DNA of 64,000 nt from Oscillospiraceae bacterium (lineage in GTDB: Bacteria > Bacillota > Clostridia > Oscillospirales > Acutalibacteraceae): positions 45,864 to 109,863 of the forward strand of contig JAISJQ010000055.1 of the NCBI GenBank assembly GCA_031261445.1, in the 5' to 3' direction. Numbering within the stretch: the stretch's first letter is position 1; the number at the start of each line of letters is the position of its first letter. Both the position numbers and the translations under genes were made by a program. The notes beneath the pieces are model-generated. The model did no database searches. It was not told where the DNA came from and worked only from the letters and a program-made list of their open reading frames with translations. This document shows, one piece after another, positions 1 to 8,332 of the stretch.

Positions 1-1
1 T

Positions 2-436
2 AAGAGGCACAAAATCACCATCGAAGAGGCGCTCACGCGCTACACCATTTACATCGAGACCTTCCTGCGCCGCCTGCCCGATCCGCAGGGCGACATGGAA
101 CGCTTTTGGGACAAACATCAGCACAAGATCAAGCCGTGGTATGAAGACATTCGCCGACCGGACGATCTGATCATCTCGGCCAGCCCGGAGGCCGAACTGT
201 CCGTGATTTGCCGACGGCTGGGCATCAATCAATTTTTGGGCACGCGCGTGGACGAAGAGACCATGACCATTACGCACTTCAATTTCCGCGAAAACAAAGT
301 CAAGTATTTCCGCGAGCAATACCCCGATGCCGTCATCGACACCCTCTACACCGATTCCTACAACGACCGCTGGCTCATGGACATCGCCACGCACGTAGTG
401 CTCGTCAAAGGCGACAAGCAGACGGTGCTGAAGTAG
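2..436 (+). CDS. HAD-family phosphatase (5'-truncated by window start)
   Basis: Open frame from base 2; ISASPEAELSVICRRLGI...NKVKYFREQYPDAVIDTLYTDSYNDRWLMDIATHVVLVKGD resembles the HAD/PSP-like phosphatase C-terminal half. Confidence 0.75.
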   Translation, partial: KRHKITIEEALTRYTIYIETFLRRLPDPQGDMERFWDKHQHKIKPWYEDIRRPDDLIISASPEAELSVICRRLGINQFLGTRVDEETMTITHFNFRENKVKYFREQYPDAVIDTLYTDSYNDRWLMDIATHVVLVKGDKQTVLK

Positions 437-451
437 GGTTTTCGGCAAACA

Positions 452-480
452 TTGACTTTCTTCGCGCAACCTGTTATAAT
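452..480 (+). promoter_or_regulatory. sigma-A-type promoter (TTGACT-17 bp-TATAAT)
   Basis: Hexamers at 452-457 and 475-480 with 17-bp spacer; no ORF with RBS directly downstream. Confidence 0.6.
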
Positions 481-493
481 CTACAGCGGTGGC

Positions 494-584
494 TTCTAGA
501 AGTTAGATTTTAGATTCTAGATTTGTTAGCAAGAGCTTTTGCGACAACATCTAGTCTCTAGTCTCTGACATCTAGCATCTAGAA
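494..584. repeat. heptad repeat, TCTAGNN lexicon, two opposing arms
   Basis: TTAGATT TTAGATT CTAGATT ... TCTAGTC TCTAGTC TCTGACA TCTAGCA TCTAGAA. Confidence 0.8.
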
Positions 585-585
585 C

Positions 586-629
586 AAGAAATAACCGCCC
601 TTCTCTCCAAAGATTTGCGGTTATTTCTT
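586..629. terminator. bidirectional hairpin terminator
   Basis: Perfect 13-bp inverted repeat AAGAAATAACCGC/GCGGTTATTTCTT, T/A-rich flanks. Confidence 0.6.
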
Positions 630-688
630 AAATAGCATCATCTCGAGGATAGAAACCACCGTTATCTGGCAGTGCCACCATCTTCTAT

Positions 689-718
689 AGTATACACCTT
701 CTGCACCTGTTTTGTCAA
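689..718 (-). promoter_or_regulatory. minus-strand promoter TTGACA-18 bp-TATACT
   Basis: Reverse complement hexamers at 713-718 and 689-694. Confidence 0.5.
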
Positions 719-750
719 GTGCGGCAAACAAAATTGTATTTGGAGCCCCC

Positions 751-1461
751 ATGGCGCACGAACGCTTGCAGAAAATCATCTCGGCGGCGGGCTTGCTCTC
801 GCGGCGGGCGGCGGAGGATGCCATCCGCGCCGGGCGCGTGCTGGTCAACGGTCGCCGCGCGTCCATTGGTGAGAGCGCTGACCCCGCCGCTGACGAAATC
901 AAGCTGGACGGCGTGCTCGTGCGCGTGCAGCGTCAGCACCGCTACATTGCCCTGCACAAGCCGCGCGGGGTGGTGTGCACGCTGGCCGACGAGCGCGGCC
1001 GCCGCGCCCTGCCCGACCTGCTGGGGGACGTCCCCGAGCGCGTGTATCCCATTGGGCGGCTGGATCGCGACAGCGAGGGGCTGGTGCTACTGACCAACGA
1101 CGGCGCGTTCGCCAACCGCGTGATGCACCCGCGCACGCACATCGCCAAGACCTACCGCGTCACCATTGCCCCCGCGCTGACGGAGGAACAGCTGGCCACG
1201 TTTGCCGCCGGGATGCGCTTGGAGGACACCGTCACCGCGCCCGCGCGTATTCGCGAGATTGAGGCGCGGGAAGACCGTGCCGTGCTGGAGGTGGTGCTCT
1301 GGGAGGGCAAAAACCGCCAGATTCGCCGAATGCTCGATGCGCTCGGCGTGGAGACCCTGCGCCTGAAGCGCAAACAGATTGGCGGGGTGAAGCTGGGGAT
1401 GCTCCCGGCGGGTCAGTGGCGCGACTTGACGGCGGCGGAACTGGTCGGATTCCGAAATTAG
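751..1461 (+). CDS. rRNA pseudouridine synthase, RsuA/RluB family
   Basis: S4 domain N-term, GRLDRDSEGLVLLTNDGAFANRVMHP, KNRQIRRM. Confidence 0.93.
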   Translation: MAHERLQKIISAAGLLSRRAAEDAIRAGRVLVNGRRASIGESADPAADEIKLDGVLVRVQRQHRYIALHKPRGVVCTLADERGRRALPDLLGDVPERVYPIGRLDRDSEGLVLLTNDGAFANRVMHPRTHIAKTYRVTIAPALTEEQLATFAAGMRLEDTVTAPARIREIEAREDRAVLEVVLWEGKNRQIRRMLDALGVETLRLKRKQIGGVKLGMLPAGQWRDLTAAELVGFRN

Positions 1462-1613
1462 TCACGTTTTCGCCCTGTGAGGTATATTCCCGCGCCTCTG
1501 GCAATATATGGGAATGTAGAGGGCAAAAAACGGAAATCCGCCCAATTTTCACCCCAAAAACGCCAAATCTGCAAATACTTTTCAAAAAAGTTGCAAAAAA
1601 GTCCAAAAACCTC

Positions 1614-1642
1614 TTGACAAATCGCGCAAAAAAAGGTTTAAT
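1614..1642 (+). promoter_or_regulatory. sigma-A-type promoter for the 1715 gene
   Basis: TTGACA-17 bp-TTTAAT. Confidence 0.55.
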
Positions 1643-1714
1643 ATACATGTGAGTTTTTAGCCGCTCTAATTTGGCGCGGCAAAACCGATTCATTCAATTT
1701 AAGGAGAGACCCCT

Positions 1715-2749
1715 ATGAAGAAGCTTTTGTCCGTGCTCTTGGTCATGGCACTCATCCTGTTGCCATTGGCCGCCGTGGTCACCTCGGCCGCCGCCGTCAT
1801 CGCCGTGAACAACGTCACCGCGATCATTGACCAGCTCAAGACCGTTGGTGCGACCGTCCCCGTGACGACGACCGCCCCCCCGGTGACTGAAGAAGACACC
1901 GACCCGCCCTCAGTGTCTGACACCACCCCTGACGTGCCTGGTGAAGTGACCTCCGATGACACCACCCCACCCGCGCCCGGTGAACCCACCACACCGGTTG
2001 TCACTAAGGTTGACGATGGCAAAACCTCCACCAAACCGACCGACAAGACCACCACCACCACAAAGCCAAATCCTGTTGGCGGCGTGCCCAGCACCCCTGC
2101 GGCTGTTCTTGACCTCTACAAGGCGGCTACAACAAAAGCGCAAAGCGCAACAGAAGTTAAGAAAAACGTCAACACAAAATTGACAGCGTTTGCGGGTACT
2201 GCCAACCTGTTGAAACTCACAGGCATGGATCTACCTTTAGGCGTTGGTAACGTTGGTGAGATCGTTAAAGATTTCCTTGGACAGCAACCAAAAGAATACA
2301 AACAAACTGGTAAAGAAGCACTTATTGTGTCTAGTTTGACGGCAAACGATATCACTGGAGCGGTTGCTGTAAAAGATGGTGCAAACACAAAGCTTACCAT
2401 CAGCATCAAAGGCGAAACCAATCCCAAGTATAACACCTCTGCCATCAGCCATGCGATTCCAGGTGGTGAAATCTTCGTTGAAGAAAATGTTCGTGCAGAA
2501 GTTGACCAAGCCGTTAAAGATTCGCTCAAAGGCCTAGTCAAGGTTACGATTGGTTCTATGACATTCATTACCAAGAATGTAAAAATTGTTGCCGTCATCA
2601 CCGCAGATAACAAATTCGTCAGCCTTACCCAAAGCTACGACTTTGATGCTGCTCTTGATAACGTCAAGATTACGTTGCTCGGTAGTGGCGACCATGGCGA
2701 AATGGCAAACAGCCATCGCGATGTTATCTATTCAAACTGGAAATACTAA
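1715..2749 (+). CDS. secreted/surface hypothetical protein with Thr/Pro-rich linker
   Basis: Signal peptide MKKLLSVLLVMALILLPLAAVVTSAAA, TTTAPPVTEEDTDPPS linker; RBS AAGGAGAG. Confidence 0.7.
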   Translation: MKKLLSVLLVMALILLPLAAVVTSAAAVIAVNNVTAIIDQLKTVGATVPVTTTAPPVTEEDTDPPSVSDTTPDVPGEVTSDDTTPPAPGEPTTPVVTKVDDGKTSTKPTDKTTTTTKPNPVGGVPSTPAAVLDLYKAATTKAQSATEVKKNVNTKLTAFAGTANLLKLTGMDLPLGVGNVGEIVKDFLGQQPKEYKQTGKEALIVSSLTANDITGAVAVKDGANTKLTISIKGETNPKYNTSAISHAIPGGEIFVEENVRAEVDQAVKDSLKGLVKVTIGSMTFITKNVKIVAVITADNKFVSLTQSYDFDAALDNVKITLLGSGDHGEMANSHRDVIYSNWKY

Positions 2750-2763
2750 GATTTCCCTTTGAC

Positions 2764-2797
2764 AAAACAGCGGCACCCAAATGGGTGGCGCTGTTTT
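2764..2797 (+). terminator. rho-independent terminator
   Basis: AAAACAGCGGCACCC..GGGTGGCGCTGTTTT hairpin. Confidence 0.75.
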
Positions 2798-2841
2798 CTT
2801 GACTTTGGGCGCGAGATGTGGTAGAATAAAGTTGTTAGAGG

Positions 2842-3114
2842 GTGAGAACTTTGGTCATCGAAACAGATTTGACGGAAGAAGAGCGCGAATGGATGCGCCA
2901 AGGGCGCGAGGAAATCGCGCGAGGCGAATTCGTTACGCTGGAGGATTTTAAGCGAGAGCTTGCTGACGATGTCGCGTCTCCAGAAGACATTCTCGCCCAC
3001 AAGCAGGCCATGGAAGATTATCGCAACGGGGAGTGCATCCCCTTTGCGGAGGTTGCCAGAAAATGGGGCGATGGCACAATGGATTTTGCGCGTGCTGTGG
3101 AACACTCTGTTTAA
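2842..3114 (+). CDS. small acidic protein, antitoxin-like
   Basis: EEIARGEFVTLEDFKRELAD resembles antitoxin C-terminal motif; GTG start; no adjacent toxin. Confidence 0.45.
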   Translation: MRTLVIETDLTEEEREWMRQGREEIARGEFVTLEDFKRELADDVASPEDILAHKQAMEDYRNGECIPFAEVARKWGDGTMDFARAVEHSV

Positions 3115-3128
3115 CGCCACCTGAAATG

Positions 3129-3160
3129 AAAAAGAAGCCTACCCACGCGGCGGCTTCTTT
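3129..3160 (+). terminator. rho-independent terminator
   Basis: AAAAAGAAGCC...GGCTTCTTTTTT. Confidence 0.7.
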
Positions 3161-3222
3161 TTTCTTGCGTTCTGCCGCCATTTTTGGTATAATATGCCCA
3201 GCGCAAAGCGATAGGAGATTCC

Positions 3223-3462
3223 ATGCTCATCACCCTGCGGGTCAAAGCCGCCGAATCCGTCATCATCACCACGCCCAGCATTCGGCTGGAGGCGTTTTTG
3301 AAGTTCTGCGGCGCGGTGGAGAGCGGGGGACAAGCGAAAGTGCACATCGTGGGCGGCGAACTGCGGGTGAACGGCGAGCTGTGCACCCAGCGCGGGCGGC
3401 AACTGCGCCCCGGCGACAGAGTGACTGGCCTAGGCGGCGCGTGGCAGGTCGTCGCGGCATGA
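3223..3462 (+). CDS. yaaA: S4 domain protein YaaA-like, upstream of recF
   Basis: IRLEAFLKFCGAVESGGQAKVHIVGGELRVNGELCTQRGRQLRPGD; ATGA overlap with recF. Confidence 0.8.
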   Translation: MLITLRVKAAESVIITTPSIRLEAFLKFCGAVESGGQAKVHIVGGELRVNGELCTQRGRQLRPGDRVTGLGGAWQVVAA

Positions 3463-4532
3463 GGGTACTGGAACACAGCGTGCGCTCTTTTCGCAACCTG
3501 CACGAGCTACAATTCACGCCGTCCGCTGGCGTGAACCTGATTTGCGGGGACAATGGACAAGGCAAGACCAACACCGCCGAGAGCCTGTGGCTGCTCACGG
3601 GCTGCCAGAGTTTTCGCACCAAACGCCTGCGGGAGCTCATCGCCCACGGGCAGGACGCGGCGCAGATTGCCGCCCGCGTCTTTGCGGGGGAGCGAGAGCA
3701 AACCATTGAAATCCAGCTGGGGCAACGCCGCCGCGCGGTGTGCAACGGCATTGCGCTCGAGAGCCCGCACGCGCTGTTGGGGCTGTTCCCGGCGGTCATT
3801 TTTTCGCCGGATACGCTGGCGCTGGTGCGCGAGGGCGCGGGGCATCGCCGCCGCTTTTTGGACATCGCCATCAGCTTCCGCAAGCCCGCCTACGCCGCCG
3901 CGCTGAGCAAATACTGCAAGGTGCTCGACCAGCGCAACGCGCTCCTGCGCACGGGCGGCAGCCCCAAGGAGCTCGCGCCCTGGGACGGTCTGCTGGCGCA
4001 CTACGGGGCGGTGCTCATCGCCGCACGCGCGAAATACACGGCGGCACTCGCGCCGCTGTGCGCCTCCATCTACGGCGACCTGAGCGGCGAAGCGGAGACG
4101 CTGAGCTTGACCTACCAACCCTGCGTCCCGGCGGACGAGTTGAGCGAATATCTGCTGCTCTCCCTCTTCCAGCGCACGCTGGAGGCCGACCAGCGAGCCG
4201 GCTACACCACCGCCGGGGTGCACGCGGAGGACTTCGCGCTCCGACTGGATGGCCGCTCGGCGCGGGTGTTTGGCTCGCGCGGGCAGCAGCGTTGCTGTGC
4301 GCTGGCGTTGAAAATCGCGGAGGCAAGCCTGCTGTGCAAAGCACTGGACGACGCGCCCGTGGTCATCCTAGACGACGTGATGAGCGAGCTGGATGCCGCG
4401 CGACAGGCCGCGCTGCTGCGCTATTTGCAGGACTGGCAGGCGTTCATCACCTGCTGCGAAGTGCCCGCCGTGTTCGGCGAGAGCGATGCCACGCTGTTTC
4501 ACATGCGCGAGGGAAAATTGGTGACGGAGTAA
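3459..4532 (+). CDS. recF: DNA replication/repair protein RecF
   Basis: LICGDNGQGKTNTAESLWLL Walker A, SPDTLALVREGAGHRRRFLD, VVILDDVMSELDAARQ. Confidence 0.92.
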   Translation: MRVLEHSVRSFRNLHELQFTPSAGVNLICGDNGQGKTNTAESLWLLTGCQSFRTKRLRELIAHGQDAAQIAARVFAGEREQTIEIQLGQRRRAVCNGIALESPHALLGLFPAVIFSPDTLALVREGAGHRRRFLDIAISFRKPAYAAALSKYCKVLDQRNALLRTGGSPKELAPWDGLLAHYGAVLIAARAKYTAALAPLCASIYGDLSGEAETLSLTYQPCVPADELSEYLLLSLFQRTLEADQRAGYTTAGVHAEDFALRLDGRSARVFGSRGQQRCCALALKIAEASLLCKALDDAPVVILDDVMSELDAARQAALLRYLQDWQAFITCCEVPAVFGESDATLFHMREGKLVTE

Positions 4533-4536
4533 GCCG

Positions 4537-5085
4537 ATGGACGAGAAAAAACTGATGCAAACGCTCAGGGCGCGGCTCACGGACGCGCGGCTTGTGCACT
4601 CCGTCAACGTGGCCGAAAGCGCCCACGCGCTGGCGGAACGCTGGGGCGCAGACCCCGAAAAAGCCCACTGGGCGGGGCTGGCGCACGACGTGTGCAAGTG
4701 CGACAGTGTGGATAAAATGACGAATATTCTCACGCGTGCAGGCTATGATTTTCTGGACTGCGAGCGCGGCAACGCCAAGCTCCTGCACGCCCCCGCAGGC
4801 GCGACCTTCCTGCGCGAGAGCGGCCTGTGCGCGGACGATGACATCCTAGACGCGGTGCGTTATCACACCACGGGGCGTGCGGGGATGTCGCTGTTGGAAA
4901 AAGTGGTGTTCATGGCGGATCTCGTCAGTGCCGATCGGGACTACCCAGACGTGGAGACCGTCCGCCAAATGACCTTCAGCGATTTGGACGGCGCACTAAA
5001 CTACGCGCTCGCGTTCATCAAAGCGCAGCTCGAACGGCGCGGCGAAGCCATACACCCCAATTCAGTCGTGAGGGATGAGGATTGA
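4537..5085 (+). CDS. yqeK: HD-domain bis(5'-nucleosyl)-tetraphosphatase YqeK-like
   Basis: HSVNVAESAHALAERWGADPEKAHWAGLAHDVCK; C-term encoded by heptad repeat. Confidence 0.85.
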   Translation: MDEKKLMQTLRARLTDARLVHSVNVAESAHALAERWGADPEKAHWAGLAHDVCKCDSVDKMTNILTRAGYDFLDCERGNAKLLHAPAGATFLRESGLCADDDILDAVRYHTTGRAGMSLLEKVVFMADLVSADRDYPDVETVRQMTFSDLDGALNYALAFIKAQLERRGEAIHPNSVVRDED

Positions 5086-5658
5086 GGCGTGAGGAATTTG
5101 GCGGCGTTGTTCTGCGTACAGCAACCACTTAATTTTGTCATGCACCACGAAAAAGTCCATGACATCGACCACAAAAATAAACTGTAGCACGCCGTGCAGG
5201 AGCAAGGTGGGGAACGAGACGCGGCGGTTGTTGTATTGCAGGGAGAGCCCCACGACGGCGAAAAGCGATGTGGGCACGAGCATCAGCCACGCAGATAAGT
5301 AGCCGATCCATGCAACCGCCACGCCAAAAGGCGTGATCAGGAGGGTTGTGCAGACAAGAAAATTGAGCACAAAGAAGGGGATGACGCCCAGCTTCAAGAG
5401 CAGTGTCAGCGCATTGAGCTGGCGCTGTTTGGCTATATCCGCTTGGATGTCTTTTGCGCTCTTTAGTAGTGCCATCACGCTGATATACGCCAACACGGTG
5501 GGCGCGAAAAGCATGGCAAGCCCCACGAACTCTAGGAGGGTGGTCAAGCGCTGTGCATGGGGCAGAAAAGTGGGCAACGCAAGCGAAGACACGAGCACGA
5601 CCAGCTGGCAGTCCGCGCACACAATCGTTGCAATCACAAGCTGTTTGATGCGCTTCAT
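5062..5658 (-). CDS. multi-TM hypothetical membrane protein
   Basis: Hydrophobic ORF, convergent with yqeK, ends in heptad repeat. Confidence 0.65.
   Translation of the reverse strand: MKRIKQLVIATIVCADCQLVVLVSSLALPTFLPHAQRLTTLLEFVGLAMLFAPTVLAYISVMALLKSAKDIQADIAKQRQLNALTLLLKLGVIPFFVLNFLVCTTLLITPFGVAVAWIGYLSAWLMLVPTSLFAVVGLSLQYNNRRVSFPTLLLHGVLQFIFVVDVMDFFVVHDKIKWLLYAEQRRQIPHASILIPHD
5067..5096. repeat. heptad repeat, TGAGGNN lexicon
   Basis: CGTGAGG GATGAGG ATTGAGG CGTGAGG. Confidence 0.8.
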
Positions 5659-5683
5659 GGACTCTCCAGTTCGGTGTTAGTTC

Positions 5684-5705
5684 CAGAAATCTAGAATCTA
5701 GATTA
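5684..5705. repeat. heptad repeat, TCTAGNN lexicon, abuts carD stop
   Basis: AAATCTAGAATCTAGATTA; carD TAA overlaps the repeat edge. Confidence 0.65.
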
Positions 5706-6236
5706 CCACATATCTTGTCGTTCGGGCGCGGTCGGTCCGTTGATTTTGCGCTCGATGTAGGCGGGCACGGTTTCGCGGGGGATGTCCAGCGCCACGGCCA
5801 GCTCTGTGAAGAGCAGCTCTTCGGCCAGCTTCATGAAGCGCTCATCCACCACGCCCAGCTTGCGCTTTTGGTCAACGACCTCCTGGCGCTTGGCATAAAT
5901 GGACATGGTCAGTGCCAGCAAATCCGCCAGATCGTGGCTGCGCATGGAGGCCTTGTAGTGCTCCTCCAGCTCGTTGAGCAGGTGGCTGTGGTCAATTTCC
6001 ACGTCGATGGTGGGAATCAGGGCAATCAAGTCTTCCGCCTCTTCTTTGGAGATGACCGGGCGCATGAAGATTTTGGCTTCCACGGGGGTGTAAATCTTGT
6101 TGTGTTCCTGATAAATGGGCGATAAAACGTAGTAGTCTTGGCTTTTCTCGCTGCGCGAGAAGGCACGCGCCGTGATATCCAAAATGCGGCAAACGCCGGT
6201 TGTTCCGTAGACAACGAGATCTCCGATATGATACAT
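5703..6236 (-). CDS. CarD-family transcriptional regulator
   Basis: MYHIGDLVVYGTTGVCRILDI...QDYYVLSPIYQEHNKIYTPVE. Confidence 0.9.
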   Translation of the reverse strand: MYHIGDLVVYGTTGVCRILDITARAFSRSEKSQDYYVLSPIYQEHNKIYTPVEAKIFMRPVISKEEAEDLIALIPTIDVEIDHSHLLNELEEHYKASMRSHDLADLLALTMSIYAKRQEVVDQKRKLGVVDERFMKLAEELLFTELAVALDIPRETVPAYIERKINGPTAPERQDMW

Positions 6237-6352
6237 GTTTTTACACTCCAAAAAATCTATTAGCGGTAACGCACTATTCATTTGCGATGTGGGTCTATTA
6301 TTATAGCACATTTTCACAAAAAATGCAAATTCGCTGTTTGGGCTTAGGATAA

Positions 6353-6408
6353 GTAGGGTGGGCGCGTGCGCCCATACCCGCAGGGCACAGGCAAGGGTCG
6401 CCCCTACA
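6353..6408. repeat. GTAGGG(G)C...GCCCCTAC palindromic element
   Basis: GTAGGGTGGGCGCGTGCGCCC...GGGTCGCCCCTAC; homologous to 8177-8269. Confidence 0.75.
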
Positions 6409-6420
6409 AACTCTCACACC

Positions 6421-6462
6421 AACACCTATTCACTATTCACTATTACCTATTACCTAAATTCA
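6421..6462. repeat. heptad repeat, CTATTNN lexicon, abuts sigE stop
   Basis: CTATTCA CTATTCA CTATTAC CTATTAC. Confidence 0.8.
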
Positions 6463-7200
6463 GTCCATCATCTCCACCTTCATTTTGTTCAAGATGCGCT
6501 TTTCCAGCCGCGAGATGTAGCTTTGCGAGATGCTCAGTTGGTCGGCAACTTCTTTTTGCGTGTATTCTCGCGCAAAGCCCAGTCCGAAGCGCATCCGGAT
6601 GATCAGCCGCTCCCGCGCACCCAGCGCACCCACCACCATCAGCAGGCGTTGCCGCTCGTCGGCGTCCTCCATCTCCTGCTGGATGCCGTCGCCCTCCGTG
6701 CCCAGCACGTCCGAGAGCAGCAGCTCGTTGCCGTCCCAGTCCACATTCAGCGGCTCGTCAAGGCTGATTTCGCTACGCTCCCGCGCGGTTTTGCGCAGGT
6801 GCATAAGGATTTCGTTCTCAATGCAGCGGCTGGCGTAGGTGGCCAGCTTTGTGTTTTTCTCCGGGTTAAACGTGCGCACGGCCTTGATCAGCCCAATGCT
6901 GCCGATGCCAATCAGGTCGTCCAGCGGCGTGTTGGTGTTCTCAAACTTGCGGGCAATATAGACCACCAAACGCAGGTTGTGTACAATCATCTTTTCGCGT
7001 GCACCCTCGTCGCCTTCGGCGATGCGCAGGAAGAGCGCGGCCTCCTCCTCCCGCGTGAGGGGCGGCGGTAGGGTCTGGCTCGTGCCGATATAATGCACGG
7101 GCGGCGCGAGCGCACGCGTCAGCCTCTGCCGGATTTGCGCCAGCCATGCGCGAAAGCGATGGAATAGACTCCGTTGTTCGGCCTGCACAGTTCTCTTCAT
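6460..7200 (-). CDS. sigE: sporulation RNA polymerase sigma factor SigE
   Basis: [62 protein letters not shown]; adjacent spoIIGA. Confidence 0.93.
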   Translation of the reverse strand: MKRTVQAEQRSLFHRFRAWLAQIRQRLTRALAPPVHYIGTSQTLPPPLTREEEAALFLRIAEGDEGAREKMIVHNLRLVVYIARKFENTNTPLDDLIGIGSIGLIKAVRTFNPEKNTKLATYASRCIENEILMHLRKTARERSEISLDEPLNVDWDGNELLLSDVLGTEGDGIQQEMEDADERQRLLMVVGALGARERLIIRMRFGLGFAREYTQKEVADQLSISQSYISRLEKRILNKMKVEMMD

Positions 7201-8084
7201 GGTGATTTCTCCTCGGCACATTGTTCAAAAAATACGCTGCCCACCAGCGCGGTGTATTCCCCACGCGCCAGCGTTTTGGGGTGGACGGCGATATAGACAT
7301 CCCGCGCCACAAAGCACCGTTTGCCCTGCCGTAGCTGCGCAAGCTCTGCGCGGAAGGCGGGCAAGACCCCCGCGCCGCCCACGCTGTGGTAGGGAATCAG
7401 GCGCAGGTTGCCGCCAGCGGCGGCGTTTTGGGCGTGCGTGCTACACTCCGGCGGGGTGATGCTGCGCACACTGGCGGCCTCACAAACAATCACCGCCGCG
7501 CCCGAAAATCCCTCGCGCAGGGCAGAGCCGCTGTCGAACAGTGCCGGGAGGGTGACGCGCTGCCCGCCCGCCTCAATCGTCAGGGTGAACGCGTGATTCT
7601 CCGGCGCTTTGCGTGCGGTCAAGAACGCGATGAGCCGCGTCACGGCGTAGCAAAACACTGTGCTCAGGGTGAGGGTGAGCACCGAGACATCAAAGTACAG
7701 CGCACCGTTTTGGTAGAGCATCCCGCGCGGCGCGAGCAGCGTCCACAGCGCGAGGAGCACCCCCGCAAAGAGGAAGTTGGCCAGCAAGAACGTGGCCACC
7801 GTGCGCAGAAAGACCCACTTGTCCCGCCCCCCAAACGTGACCCAAACGAGCAGTACACAGCCGATGAGCTTCATCAGCAGTGCCAAACTCCAGTGCATTT
7901 CTGGCAGAAAGATCACCAGCGACAGTGCGCCACCTAGTAGCGTCCCCAAAAGCAAACGCACGCGGCGCAGTTCCTGCCGCAGAAGCGTGGCGCTGGCCAG
8001 CAGGAGCAGTGCCGTGATGAACGCGTTGAGGAAGAGAAGCACATCTAAGTACACAACCCGTTGCAAAAGCATCACCCCGGACAC
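7197..8084 (-). CDS. spoIIGA: sigma-E processing peptidase SpoIIGA
   Basis: N-terminal TM domain plus [14 protein letters not shown] aspartyl-protease-like motif; overlaps sigE start by 4 nt. Confidence 0.85.
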   Translation of the reverse strand: MSGVMLLQRVVYLDVLLFLNAFITALLLLASATLLRQELRRVRLLLGTLLGGALSLVIFLPEMHWSLALLMKLIGCVLLVWVTFGGRDKWVFLRTVATFLLANFLFAGVLLALWTLLAPRGMLYQNGALYFDVSVLTLTLSTVFCYAVTRLIAFLTARKAPENHAFTLTIEAGGQRVTLPALFDSGSALREGFSGAAVIVCEAASVRSITPPECSTHAQNAAAGGNLRLIPYHSVGGAGVLPAFRAELAQLRQGKRCFVARDVYIAVHPKTLARGEYTALVGSVFFEQCAEEKSP

Positions 8085-8121
8085 TATTATAGCGCGTCCG
8101 AGGTGTTTATTGTGTCGAATT

Positions 8122-8160
8122 GCAGAGGGCAGAAGTCAGAGGACAGAAGACAGAGAGAGG
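8122..8160. repeat. heptad repeat, CAGAGGN lexicon
   Basis: CAGAGGG CAGAAGT CAGAGGA CAGAAGA CAGAGAG. Confidence 0.8.
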
Positions 8161-8176
8161 ATACAGGCACGAGGCG

Positions 8177-8269
8177 TGTAGGGGCGACCCTTGCCTGTGC
8201 CTGCGGGTATGGTCGCCCGTCTGTGTTTGCGGGAACACAGCGTGCGCACGGGGGCGTGCGCCCCTACAA
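8177..8269. repeat. GTAGGGGC...GCCCCTAC palindromic composite element
   Basis: GTAGGGGCGACC...GGTCGCCC and GGGGGCGTGCGCCCCTAC. Confidence 0.75.
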
Positions 8270-8298
8270 TTGGATTTTATCAGCCCCTATAGAGCCCC

Positions 8299-8332
8299 AC
8301 AATTGTTCATTGTCCATTGTCCATTGTTAATT
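8299..8332. repeat. heptad repeat, TTGTYCA lexicon, supplies stop of the ABC gene
   Basis: TTGTTCA TTGTCCA TTGTCCA TTGTTAA TTG. Confidence 0.8.

Larger units (their letters stand above)
487..632 (+). ncRNA. candidate small RNA with heptad-repeat arms, ending at a 13-bp hairpin
   Basis: Promoter at 452-480, heptad inverted arms 494-584, then hairpin AAGAAATAACCGC/GCGGTTATTTCTT (586-629). Confidence 0.3.

Noticed and set aside
3033-3458. N-terminal extension of the recF ORF
   Set aside because: Overlaps terminator and the S4-domain gene; RecF homology starts at the ATG at 3459.
6460-8084. sigE-spoIIGA lacking neighbouring sigG
   Set aside because: Gene order varies in Clostridia; not noteworthy enough without whole-genome context.
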